From: a virus
Length of the DNA: 58,070 bases
Direction: 5' to 3' (one strand)
IMG/VR virus record: IMGVR_UViG_3300037508_001223
Coordinates: 1 to 58,070 of that record
How positions within the stretch are numbered: position 1 is the first letter of the stretch; the number at the start of each line of letters is the position of its first letter. Made by a program: the position numbers and the translations under genes. Positions 45,695 through 53,578 of this stretch are shown in pieces. Under the pieces are notes generated by a model, which saw nothing but the letters and a program-made list of their open reading frames with translations, searched no databases and had not been told where the DNA came from.

Positions 45695-47269
45695 ATGTCG
45701 TTCGATCAATTTGAATCACTTGGTCTTAAGTGGTCCGAATACATTCCACAGTTGCCTACTCCAAAGCAACTGGCGTTTCTGCTACTGCCTCACCAAGAAG
45801 CGTTATTTGGTGGGGCTGCTGGTGGCGGTAAGAGTTCCGCTTTGCTGATGGGTGCTCTTCAGTGCGTAGACGTTCCAGGCTACGCCGCGTTGATTTTGCG
45901 TAAGACGCTTACGGATTTGAAGCAACCTGGGGCACTTCTTGATCGTGCCAATTCTTGGCTAAACGGGACTTCAGCTCGTTACGAAGGAGCTACGCATACT
46001 TGGTGGTTTCCGACGCAGTACGCTGATGGTACTCCAGGTCCACCTTCCAAGATAGCGTTTGGTTTCATTGGAGAATCTCAGGCTCACTTACGCTACCAAG
46101 GTATCGAGATTCAATACTGTGCTTTTGATGAAACTACCCAGCATCAAGAGGACGATTATCGGTATTTGTTTTCCCGTCTTCGTAAGCTAGCTTGCCCTAT
46201 CCATAAAACGATAAATGGCAAGCCTTATTACGTTGATGACTGTGAATTGTGTCAGCAGCAAAAAAGCCTACCGCTTCGGATGCGAGGGGCTACCAATCCA
46301 GGCGGTCCTGGTGGTGCTTGGGTTAAGAAGCGGTTCAAGATTGGTCCGCACATTGACCGGAAGGTAGCTGCTCTTACGGGTGAAAAAATCCGATACATCG
46401 GACACGATCCTCGTAGGCCGTTCATCCCGAGCTTCGCTACCGACAATCCGCATTTGGATCTGGAGAGTTATGCGAACTCGCTCGATGAACTCGATCCTGT
46501 AACCCGTGAACAGCTCAAAGAAGGCCGCTGGGACGTTTCCCAAGATGCTCGATTCAAGAGGCATTGGGCTAGGTACTACTCGCAAAGGAATGAATACTTC
46601 TGCTTGGGAATGGACGGTTCTGGCCCGATGCACCATGTCGATTCCCTAATTCGGGTATTTGTCACAGTCGATCCTGCGGCTAGCAGCAAGCATGGTCCTG
46701 GCGATACGCAGGTGTGGCGAAAAGAAGCCAGCTACACTGTGATCTCGGTTTGGGGTGTTACTCGGGATTACCACCTTTTGTGGTTAGACATGCTGCGATT
46801 CAGGAAAGAGATACCTGATGTCATCATGGCTATGAAACGTGTAAACCGCACATGGCGTCCCGAGTGCTTTTTCGTGGAAGCCAATGGTCTTGGGCAAGGC
46901 GTGTATCAAGGGGCTATTCGTGAGGGATTGTCGGTCAACCCAATACACACTAGGGTGGATAAGGTTGTAAACGCCGCCGAAGCCATGATCCGCATGTCGC
47001 AGGGTCGTATTTGGTTTCCACAGACGGCTTCCTGGCTCACCACTGCTGAAGATGAAATTTTCTTTTGGACTGGCGATCCTATCCGAACAGATGATATAGT
47101 GGATTCGTTGTCCAATGCCGCAAAGCAAGTGGCTTGGGACGACCCCATGGTGATACCGGACGATCCAGAACGTGGTACTTTCGATTTTGCGGTAACTGGG
47201 GATATGCCGGACATCCTGTACTCGGATGATTACTCCCGAGGAAATGACAATCCTTTTTTGGAGTCCTGA
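45695..47269 (+). CDS. terL: Terminase large subunit
   Basis: A protein of 524 residues. Walker A GGAAGGGKSS is at residues 39-48, coupling region ALILRKTLTDLKQPGALLDRA, Walker B-type IQYCAFDETTQ near 146-156. The nuclease domain shows FVTVDPAAS (first Asp), FFVEANGLGQG, and DDIVDSLSNAAKQVAW (late Asp). A Cys-containing insert CPIH...CELCQQ near residues 168-188 could bind zinc. It packages DNA with the small subunit (possibly the protein at 36745) through the portal. Confidence 0.9.
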   Translation: MSFDQFESLGLKWSEYIPQLPTPKQLAFLLLPHQEALFGGAAGGGKSSALLMGALQCVDVPGYAALILRKTLTDLKQPGALLDRANSWLNGTSARYEGATHTWWFPTQYADGTPGPPSKIAFGFIGESQAHLRYQGIEIQYCAFDETTQHQEDDYRYLFSRLRKLACPIHKTINGKPYYVDDCELCQQQKSLPLRMRGATNPGGPGGAWVKKRFKIGPHIDRKVAALTGEKIRYIGHDPRRPFIPSFATDNPHLDLESYANSLDELDPVTREQLKEGRWDVSQDARFKRHWARYYSQRNEYFCLGMDGSGPMHHVDSLIRVFVTVDPAASSKHGPGDTQVWRKEASYTVISVWGVTRDYHLLWLDMLRFRKEIPDVIMAMKRVNRTWRPECFFVEANGLGQGVYQGAIREGLSVNPIHTRVDKVVNAAEAMIRMSQGRIWFPQTASWLTTAEDEIFFWTGDPIRTDDIVDSLSNAAKQVAWDDPMVIPDDPERGTFDFAVTGDMPDILYSDDYSRGNDNPFLES

Positions 47270-47271
47270 AG

Positions 47272-47901
47272 ATGGATCGTATCATCTGCGGCTACAAGCC
47301 AGCACCCCTCGGCGCGAATCCAGCCCGCTGGCCGCGTGGGACCACGATACGCTATCGCGTGGCTTTGACGGGATTGCCTGGGATTGATCGTGATTTGTTC
47401 CGCCGCGTGTTCCGGGCCGCGTGCGACTCATGGCAATCCGTCTGCGGTATCGAGTTCGCGGAGGTTGAATCCCGCGAATCGCTGACGGTTACGACGATGA
47501 GCCAGCAACCGGGCGGCGTCTTGGCGGATGCCGAGTTGCCGTATTTGCAAGGCAGGACGACACCGCTGCAAATGCGATTTGATGCCCGCGAACCGTGGGC
47601 CGTTGGCAGTCCAATACCCGCCAATCGTATCGGGCTGCAAGTTGTCGCGGAACATGAGCTAGGGCATGTGCTTGGTCTCGACCATGGCGGAACCGACCTG
47701 ATGAAACCGGTTTACGATCCGCGCATGACCATCGGGCCATGGGAACGCGGGCTGACGGTTGAGGCATACGGGCTGCCAAAACCCAAGACGCCATCGCCGG
47801 TTGATCCTGTGGCGGATGCGGAGTTGTTCCGGCTGGTCACACGGGCTGGCGGGTTGGTGTTGTTGGTGCGTGAGGGGCTTAGCGTGGAGCGGATGAAATG
47901 A
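47272..47901 (+). CDS. Matrixin-like zinc metalloprotease
   Basis: A protein of 209 residues. RGTTIRYRVALTGLPGIDRDLFRRVFRAACDSWQSVCGIEFAEVES has the matrixin N-terminal pattern, and EHELGHVLGLDHGGTDLMKP (about residues 126-145) gives HExxHxxGxxH with a downstream Met-turn. There is no signal peptide. Codon use is GC-rich and quite unlike the terminase two bases upstream, so it appears to be the first gene of an imported cassette. Its C-terminal VREGLSVERMK is echoed in a small duplicate at 48107-48160. It could act in virion maturation, lysis or host interaction. Confidence 0.75.
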   Translation: MDRIICGYKPAPLGANPARWPRGTTIRYRVALTGLPGIDRDLFRRVFRAACDSWQSVCGIEFAEVESRESLTVTTMSQQPGGVLADAELPYLQGRTTPLQMRFDAREPWAVGSPIPANRIGLQVVAEHELGHVLGLDHGGTDLMKPVYDPRMTIGPWERGLTVEAYGLPKPKTPSPVDPVADAELFRLVTRAGGLVLLVREGLSVERMK

Positions 47902-48080
47902 TTGACAGGCTGGCGGTGTTTAGTTTTTGGCTCGCGTCGATGGCCGTCGTCGTCGGCATTGTCGCAACGCATGCCCAGTGCGACGAGGTAGCTGTGCGAT
48001 GCGCGTATATAGGCGGCGTGGGCTACACGCTCGCAGCAGCGTGCGTCTGGCGCGTCGTCGTGCGAGACAGGAGCAGTTAG
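47898..48080 (+). CDS. Small membrane protein, 60 aa
   Basis: Two hydrophobic stretches (LAVFSFWLASMAVVVGIVATH and YIGGVGYTLAAACVWRVVVRD) suggest two membrane helices with short ends. It overlaps the protease gene by four bases. It could be a holin-like or membrane-anchoring protein in the cassette; unproven. Confidence 0.55.
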   Translation: MIDRLAVFSFWLASMAVVVGIVATHAQCDEVAVRCAYIGGVGYTLAAACVWRVVVRDRSS

Positions 48081-48106
48081 CGTTACGCATCACAGACCAG
48101 CGCTAT

Positions 48107-48160
48107 GGGCGCTGTTCGGCTCGTGCGTGAAGGATTAAGCGTGGAGAGGATGAAATGAGC
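48107..48160 (+). pseudogene. Duplicated remnant of protease gene end
   Basis: A short frame encoding LVREGLSVERMK lies before the gene at 48155 and copies the last 11 codons of the protease (47868-47901) with synonymous differences. A duplication remnant, or the ribosome-binding leader of the next gene. Confidence 0.5.
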
Positions 48161-48292
48161 GTTGAAACCCGTGAATGGTTGTATTGGATTGAGGATTGGT
48201 CGATCACGATGGCTGGGGTCCTTGGTGTCTTGTCGGCGCTGTCGTTTGGCGTGCATCTGCTGGCGTGTGCATCGTGGCGGTATATACGATGA
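48155..48292 (+). CDS. Small membrane protein, 45 aa
   Basis: MSVETREWLYWIEDWSITMAGVLGVLSALSFGVHLLACASWRYIR; one membrane helix. ATG overlaps the duplicated remnant and the end overlaps the next ATG (ATGA). Its place before a secreted cytochrome-like protein suggests a membrane partner. Confidence 0.5.
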   Translation: MSVETREWLYWIEDWSITMAGVLGVLSALSFGVHLLACASWRYIR

Positions 48293-49785
48293 TCGCCGCA
48301 TTGTTGGCCGTTGTGCTCTGTGCCGATCCACCAGCACGGCAACCAATTCCGCCCGATTGGGTCGGCTGGGCGCTTACAGATCTTGTCCAGCAACCGGAAG
48401 TTGATCGGCCGTTTCTTCGCTACTTGGCCATTCCGCCATGGGGCGACGAAAAGTGGGTGCCGCTGGTCAATTTCGCGTTGAATAGCTCGGTGTCGCAAGC
48501 CAGCACAATTCAGCGGGCAGACGTGATCGCGAACGGCTGGATGATGCGGATTGACCTGCGGAGATTCAGTCCGCGAAAGAACACGATTGCCAAGACGCTG
48601 GCGACTTGGGATTCACTGGCCAAGCTAGACCCGTATTTACACGTCCCGAAAACCAATAGCGGAGTCGATATCGCTGTCATCGCACCGACGGTGCCGCAAG
48701 ATCAGGCCGTCCTGCTGGCGCAGCTAACGCTGTCGGCTGGGGCTGTTTACAGAGCGGATTGGTGGCTAAGCAAGGCGCTCGATACGCTGGATGGCGGTGT
48801 GTACTACGAGTTCCGCCAACTTCCGACCGACACCGACGCGGACTCAAAAGGGTTAACCGAATTCGATCGCTACTTGCGGGGCCGTGGCGTTTTCCTTCGA
48901 GCTACCCAAGACGCGGGCGGCGAACGTCGAGCCGCACTAACTGCGAGCGATGTCACCGCCAAGCCAAGACGGGCGGACTTCGGACTAGGTTTGAGCGGTG
49001 GGCTGTGGAGCGTTACGCGCGACATCGCCGACGGCGGGCAGAAGGCTGAACGGCATCCGCTCCGCAATCTGTTGGACTTCCGGGATCAAGGCCGCGAAGT
49101 GTTCGTTACGCTGCCCAACGGCATGATCGAATACACGCTGTTCGACGGCAACGGAAAGCTGGTGCGTGAAGCACCGCCGGAATTGGTAAGAGACCATAAC
49201 GTACCTCCGCCGAACACGGCACGATTGCGGCCTGCAAGGTCGTGCATCATCTGCCACAACATACCCTCGGCGGATGGATGGCGAGAGTTTCCGAATGACG
49301 TGCGGACAGTGTTGGATTCGGGCCGCTTCGATGTCGTGTCTGATCTTGCAAATCTAGGCATTACCCGCGAAGAAGCGATCAACAAACTGGCCGAACTGTA
49401 CGCGCTCGAAGTTGATTCGGCCGACGGCTTGTTGAGCCGCGCACGTCGAGATTACTCGGCGTCAATTGCTCGATGCGTTCCTACTGGGATAAATTTTGAG
49501 CCTGACAAATCGCTTGTCGCTCAAATTGGTCAGTTGACTCGGGATGTTATTTACCGCTATGATTACGAGCGAATTGACGCAAAACAGGCGGCTTTGGAAT
49601 TGGGATACGTTGTCCCCAAAGACTTCAAAGGGAATCCTCTCGATTTTGCTTTAAAACCAGATAATCCGATACGCGAGATTGATGGTGTGGCTGCGTATCT
49701 AAGAGCTGGTTTGAAAATCAATAGAGCAGACTTTGAAGTTATCTATCAAGATTTGCTACAACAAAGCTTAGAGGTGGCGAAGTGA
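48289..49785 (+). CDS. Secreted c-type cytochrome-like protein
   Basis: The ATG at 48289 (ATGA overlap) gives a clean signal peptide, MIAALLAVVLCADPPARQP. A longer upstream frame lacks this signal and reads through another gene, so I reject it. The 498-residue protein has one heme c attachment motif CIICH at residues 319-323 (RSCIICHNIPSADGWREF). The rest has no second CXXCH. Base use changes sharply near 49470: the last 105 codons are AT-rich while the front is GC-rich, so the gene is mosaic. A periplasmic electron-transfer or heme-binding role is implied but unproven. Confidence 0.65.
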   Translation: MIAALLAVVLCADPPARQPIPPDWVGWALTDLVQQPEVDRPFLRYLAIPPWGDEKWVPLVNFALNSSVSQASTIQRADVIANGWMMRIDLRRFSPRKNTIAKTLATWDSLAKLDPYLHVPKTNSGVDIAVIAPTVPQDQAVLLAQLTLSAGAVYRADWWLSKALDTLDGGVYYEFRQLPTDTDADSKGLTEFDRYLRGRGVFLRATQDAGGERRAALTASDVTAKPRRADFGLGLSGGLWSVTRDIADGGQKAERHPLRNLLDFRDQGREVFVTLPNGMIEYTLFDGNGKLVREAPPELVRDHNVPPPNTARLRPARSCIICHNIPSADGWREFPNDVRTVLDSGRFDVVSDLANLGITREEAINKLAELYALEVDSADGLLSRARRDYSASIARCVPTGINFEPDKSLVAQIGQLTRDVIYRYDYERIDAKQAALELGYVVPKDFKGNPLDFALKPDNPIREIDGVAAYLRAGLKINRADFEVIYQDLLQQSLEVAK

Positions 49786-50555
49786 TTCGAGCAATAGTTT
49801 TCAGCTTGGTGGTGATAGTCGCTAGTGACTGTTGGGCGTGTTCGCGTTGTGGCTTGTTCGGCAACCGATGCCGATTCGTGAGCCAGCATCACGAGGTAGC
49901 GGCCGCTGTCGTGGCTGCGCCTATCATCCAGCAACCGCCTATCTCGATCATCAACAACTACGCACCCGGAAACGGGGCCGCAGCTACGCTGATTGCTCCG
50001 CAGGGCGGGAGTGTCTACGGGCTAGCCACTGCTGTTCAAGCGTATTCGCTCGATCCGGCGGCCGTTCTTCGGCAGGCTGCCGAGCTAACGAAGGGAGCCC
50101 AACAACTAGCCGACCAAGGACTCAAGGGATACGGCCAAACTGCCGCGTTAGCGTTGACTCTGCAAGCATCGCAGCCAGCCATTCAAGCGGCCGTAGTACA
50201 GCCGATCGCCAGCCCGCCGCAGACGCTCCAGATCGAGCTACGCGACGGCAAATGGCAAGTCGTTCAGCCGCAAGCATCCACGCCCCCCGCGCCGGCAGCA
50301 GATCCTCCGCAACGTCCCGCCAGCGTTGCGTCGCCGGCGCGGGGTTTTCCACTCGTCAACAAGCATTGCGGCAAGTGTCATGGTGTTGACATCGCAGCGC
50401 CCAAAGGCGGCGTGTATCTTGGCGGTGAGGAGGTCGATTGCAAGATCAACCTGTCGGCGATCGGTGCTGTGATTAGTGAGCGTATGCCGCCGGGTTCGCA
50501 GTTGTCGGCGGAAGATCGTCAGGGGATTGTGTTGGAACTGTCAGAGGCGAAATAA
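49782..50555 (+). CDS. Secreted cytochrome c-domain protein
   Basis: A protein of 257 residues with an N-terminal signal-like segment (MIRAIVFSLVVIVASDCWA), a Cys pair (CSRCGLFGNRC), an Ala/Gln/Pro-rich middle, and a C-terminal cytochrome c domain: VNKHCGKCHGVDIAAPKGG (CGKCH at 196-200) and an axial-ligand candidate Met in VISERMPPGSQLS. It overlaps the previous cytochrome-like gene by four bases. The domain resembles planctomycete-type cytochromes in layout. Such genes are unusual in a phage genome. Confidence 0.65.
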   Translation: MIRAIVFSLVVIVASDCWACSRCGLFGNRCRFVSQHHEVAAAVVAAPIIQQPPISIINNYAPGNGAAATLIAPQGGSVYGLATAVQAYSLDPAAVLRQAAELTKGAQQLADQGLKGYGQTAALALTLQASQPAIQAAVVQPIASPPQTLQIELRDGKWQVVQPQASTPPAPAADPPQRPASVASPARGFPLVNKHCGKCHGVDIAAPKGGVYLGGEEVDCKINLSAIGAVISERMPPGSQLSAEDRQGIVLELSEAK

Positions 50556-50566
50556 GGGGATCGAGC

Positions 50567-50788
50567 GTGGATAAAAAAACAGCTTCGGCGGTGTATACTG
50601 AGCGATTTCGACAACAAGCAGAAATGGAATCAGTCCATAGTTGGGTCAGAGCATCGTTGTTGCGTGCGGCAGATCAGATTGAGCGTTTGCAAGCTGTAAT
50701 CGAGCAAGTCCAAGGAGAAACAGCGTGTCTTGGATTGCCCGAATCGCTGCAAGAAGAGATTGATGATATCTGCAAAAAAGGAGCGTAG
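50567..50788 (+). CDS. Small helical protein, 73 aa
   Basis: GTG start after AAGGGGATCGAGC. Helical sequence (KKTASAVYTERFRQQAEMESVHSWVRASLLRAADQIERLQAVIEQV). Codon use of the cassette continues. Unknown function. Confidence 0.5.
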   Translation: MDKKTASAVYTERFRQQAEMESVHSWVRASLLRAADQIERLQAVIEQVQGETACLGLPESLQEEIDDICKKGA

Positions 50789-50790
50789 GC

Positions 50791-51129
50791 ATGGCGAAAA
50801 AAGCAATGGCTGGTGAGCGTAGGCGTAGGCGTCGTGAGTGGGTGGCGGTTGCGGTTGACGCGGTTCAACAAGCTGGCGAAGAGGGTTTGTTGGACGATCA
50901 GCAAGCTCGACAAATTAGCCGTGGATTACGTAGGCCACGAATTAGCCAACAGATTCGTGCTGCGTTTACACAACACCTGGAATCGCAGCAGTTGGAATCG
51001 GCAATCAACGAAAATGGTCAAGTCGACTTTGATTCGATCATCGACTTGCTGATGATGTTTTTCCCGAAGTTGGCCAAACTGCGTAAGTTTGCAGCGTTGT
51101 GGGACGAATTGAAGGGTTTGCGTTTTTAA
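50791..51129 (+). CDS. Basic helical protein, 112 aa
   Basis: MAKKAMAGERRRRRREWVAVAVDAVQQAGEEGLLDDQQARQISRGLRRPRISQQIRAAF: an Arg-rich N-terminus and two helices. Two bases after the previous stop, AAGGAG upstream. No family recognised; possible nucleic-acid binding. Confidence 0.5.
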   Translation: MAKKAMAGERRRRRREWVAVAVDAVQQAGEEGLLDDQQARQISRGLRRPRISQQIRAAFTQHLESQQLESAINENGQVDFDSIIDLLMMFFPKLAKLRKFAALWDELKGLRF

Positions 51130-51149
51130 CCCAAGAAAGGCAGGTGATC

Positions 51150-51365
51150 GTGTCTAAGGTTTTCCTGATTGCGGCTATTCTTTTTGGTGCCGCAGTTGCT
51201 GATGCTGGTGAGGTGGTACGCAAGCAAGTTGTTCGTGGCCCGCTTGGGCGACGGCGACAAGTGACTGTTGAGCGGATTCAGGCTCCGCGTCGTGTGGAGT
51301 CGATTCAATTGCCTCGACAGTCGGCAATCTTTCTGCATCCACAACCACTCATTATTCTTCGTTAA
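51150..51365 (+). CDS. Secreted basic small protein, 71 aa
   Basis: GTG start at 51150 (or 51144). Signal peptide VSKVFLIAAILFGAAVADA, then a basic mature peptide (GEVVRKQVVRGPLGRRRQVTVERIQAPRRV). A periplasmic or surface-acting peptide is implied. Last gene of the GC-rich cassette. Confidence 0.5.
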   Translation: MSKVFLIAAILFGAAVADAGEVVRKQVVRGPLGRRRQVTVERIQAPRRVESIQLPRQSAIFLHPQPLIILR

Positions 51366-51369
51366 TCGC

Positions 51370-51397
51370 TTGACTAGCTTCCGGTATCTGCTATGAT
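51370..51397 (+). promoter_or_regulatory. Sigma70-like promoter of a small RNA
   Basis: TTGACT at 51370, 16-base spacer, TATGAT at 51392. It faces a strong hairpin 50 bases downstream and no gene. Confidence 0.55.
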
Positions 51398-51403
51398 ACT
51401 GGA

Positions 51404-51480
51404 GCAAGGTTCCTGCGATTGGTTTGCGATGCGACGAGGGTGTGCCCCGGAGAACTACTCCTCTCCGGGGCAGCCCTTGT
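51404..51480 (+). ncRNA. Candidate small RNA
   Basis: Bounded by the promoter at 51370 and the hairpin at 51443-51472. No open frame. The predicted transcript of about 75-80 bases lies between convergent genes and overlaps the 3' end region of the minus gene at 51485. Confidence 0.4.
51443..51472. terminator. Strong hairpin between convergent genes
   Basis: TGCCCCGGAGA and TCTCCGGGGCA form an 11-bp perfect stem with an 8-base loop. U-runs are weak on both sides. Probable bidirectional terminator. Confidence 0.65.
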
Positions 51481-51484
51481 TTCA

Positions 51485-52825
51485 TTAGGTAGCCAAGCTA
51501 TCTGCAATGCTTGGACTGTTGTTAGTAGGCATTTGATATCCGAATGCCTTTCGGAACCAAGTTTGAAACACACCAGCATCGTCATTGCTGATAGTGAACA
51601 CAAATTTATCTCCTGCAAGGAACTTGCTAGTTCCTGCCACGATGGCGACATTCACGCCATTCACGTAGGTTACTGGACCCATTACCAGTCCGTCGATATA
51701 AACCGACTTTCCTGAGGTAAGAGTTCCCGTAACCTTGATGACTAGTTTCAAGTCGTCAGGAATTTCAAGTGGCAAGTTCACGTAGAATTTCTTCAACGTG
51801 TAGCTAGTAGCCGCACTTAGGGCGGTAGCGTCCATCTCGATCTTCTCAGTCGCTCCTGCCGTGTAACCAGTTCCTTCAAACTGGATCGTCAAAGTGCCTG
51901 CCGAAGTAGCTGTAGTTCCACGAACCCAAACGGCTACCACGTAGCGTTTCAGTGCGGTTAGCCCAGATTGGTTTACAGCTTGGCTAATGCTGATGGTTCC
52001 TTGTGCTCCATCACCGGTGTAACGCAAAGCGGAGGAACCTCGTTTTACGACCGAGGTTTCTTTGACGATATGCGTTCCAGTAGTTCCAGAGACAATAGTC
52101 CAACTGGCTGGAGTATTTGTCGAGAACAGTTCAAATTCGCCGTTGGCGATAAAACTGTAGCTGTTCAACGGCTGAATAGTAGTGTTTGTTCCACTACCCG
52201 GAGACAAGTAATGGTACAACCCAGGACTTGTAGGTTTACCTAGCCATTGGAAGCTTTCTCGGCCTTCCTGGACTAGCCCATTCTCGCTGTCTGTAGAACA
52301 TACAACATTGATGCTGTCATCTTCAGCAAGTTGGCTAGTCAAACCATTGTAGCCTTTGTAGGCAGGCATACTAGTGCCTGGAGGGGTGACACCATCCAAA
52401 ACAGCATCCACTAAAAGCTCACCAACAGAAGCATTAGTGGAAGTCGTGGTTACAGATCCCAATGTCACCACGCTCTTGGTCACATGTTGGCTGTTTGCCA
52501 CCATGTCCGCGATCAGAAGAGGCATCACCTCGTTCAACGAACTTCCAGAGCCGATGGGAAGTTCCTTCAGGATCAACTCTCGATCGGTGAGCAACTTTGT
52601 AGCTACTTGGTTGTTGATTTGGCCAATCCAAGAGAACACGTTGTTCTTGAAACCAACCCAAGTATCGGGGATGGACTGTAGAAGGGCAAACTGGCTGTTA
52701 GAGCTGTAAACACTCTGAACTGCGGAAAGATCAGTATCCAATTCTCCGTAGTACGCTTTGACGTTATTCACACCTTTGACGAGCTTACCAAGCATCGTGA
52801 AAAGATTCGTATAATTGATTGCCAT
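51485..52825 (-). CDS. Fibre-like virion protein with carbohydrate-binding-type domain
   Basis: The ATG at 52825 follows GGAGGACAAGT. The 446-residue protein has a helical N-terminal part (NYTNLFTMLGKLVKGVNNVKAYYGELDTDL), a linker, then a jelly-roll-like region from about 240 (SYSFIANGEFELFSTNTPASWTIVSGT...GSSALRYTGDGAQGTISISQAV) of the type found in carbohydrate-binding modules. It is on the opposite strand within the structural region, so it has its own promoter and may be an exchangeable fibre or decoration gene. Virion location is inferred. Confidence 0.55.
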   Translation of the reverse strand: MAINYTNLFTMLGKLVKGVNNVKAYYGELDTDLSAVQSVYSSNSQFALLQSIPDTWVGFKNNVFSWIGQINNQVATKLLTDRELILKELPIGSGSSLNEVMPLLIADMVANSQHVTKSVVTLGSVTTTSTNASVGELLVDAVLDGVTPPGTSMPAYKGYNGLTSQLAEDDSINVVCSTDSENGLVQEGRESFQWLGKPTSPGLYHYLSPGSGTNTTIQPLNSYSFIANGEFELFSTNTPASWTIVSGTTGTHIVKETSVVKRGSSALRYTGDGAQGTISISQAVNQSGLTALKRYVVAVWVRGTTATSAGTLTIQFEGTGYTAGATEKIEMDATALSAATSYTLKKFYVNLPLEIPDDLKLVIKVTGTLTSGKSVYIDGLVMGPVTYVNGVNVAIVAGTSKFLAGDKFVFTISNDDAGVFQTWFRKAFGYQMPTNNSPSIADSLAT

Positions 52826-52911
52826 ACTTGTCCTCCGGTTTTCGTTTGTGGAAAAAATCGATTTTTGATATCGTAGCCGAATCAGCGAAAAAACCAAACA
52901 AGAAAGCCGTC

Positions 52912-53577
52912 ATGGCTAAGCAAAATCCAAGAACTGGAAGCTCGTTGGTGCGATTGGCCCGCACCAATCCGCAGCAATTTGCTAAGCGAATGTCGGAGAT
53001 GCGTTCGGAAGCGATTCAAAAGGGAATTAGAACCCCGCAGTCCTATCAACCTAAAGCTCCGGGTCGCCAATTGGGGTTTGCCGCTGGTCCTAGAACCAAA
53101 AAGTTAGCTAAGTCAAAAAGACCGATAAAGATATTCAGATCCACAGTAGACGCTTCGGAACTGAAAAAAGCCAAAGTAAATCGGTTACTAGCAAAAGGAA
53201 TTCTTCGTAGGGCAAAAAAGCAAGGAAAACTCGATAAGTTTGCCACTATAACTAAACTGCCAAAAGACCAAGGTGGTGGAGTTGTAAAGAAGCTGAATCT
53301 TCAAGCTGTCAAAAACGAACAAGAACGCTTTAGAAGAATCGCAGCTAAGGGTAAGGAAAAGCTTACCAAAGTACATCAAAAAACGGCTGAAAAACAAGCA
53401 AAACAAGCTGAAAAGCAGGCGAAACAAGCTCAAAAACAAGCAAGTTCCAGTGCTCAAAAGTATGGAATGAAGACAGGTGCTCAAGTAGCTACAGGTGCGT
53501 ACATAGCAGGCAAGGCTATAAGAGCTTTGAGTTCTGTTCCAGGAATGCTTCGTAGAGGCGGGAACTACAGGTTCTAA
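52912..53577 (+). CDS. Basic Lys/Gln-rich protein, 221 aa
   Basis: The ATG at 52912 is chosen over an ATG at 52819 since the upstream part lies in the leader of the divergent gene. The protein is Lys/Arg-rich, with a repeated EKQAKQAEKQAKQAQKQA helix near residue 165 and a Gly/Ala-rich end (VATGAYIAGKAIRALSSVPG). It is the largest member of the basic protein set and is placed directly before the protease/scaffold gene, supporting a capsid-internal or DNA-binding role. Confidence 0.6.
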   Translation: MAKQNPRTGSSLVRLARTNPQQFAKRMSEMRSEAIQKGIRTPQSYQPKAPGRQLGFAAGPRTKKLAKSKRPIKIFRSTVDASELKKAKVNRLLAKGILRRAKKQGKLDKFATITKLPKDQGGGVVKKLNLQAVKNEQERFRRIAAKGKEKLTKVHQKTAEKQAKQAEKQAKQAQKQASSSAQKYGMKTGAQVATGAYIAGKAIRALSSVPGMLRRGGNYRF

Positions 53578-53578
53578 C

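Noticed and set aside
48196-48288. Longer start for the cytochrome-like gene
   Set aside because: It reads through the 45-residue membrane gene in another frame and hides the clear signal peptide that begins at 48289.
47272-51365. Cassette as a transposon
   Set aside because: No transposase, terminal inverted repeats or target duplication seen at its edges.
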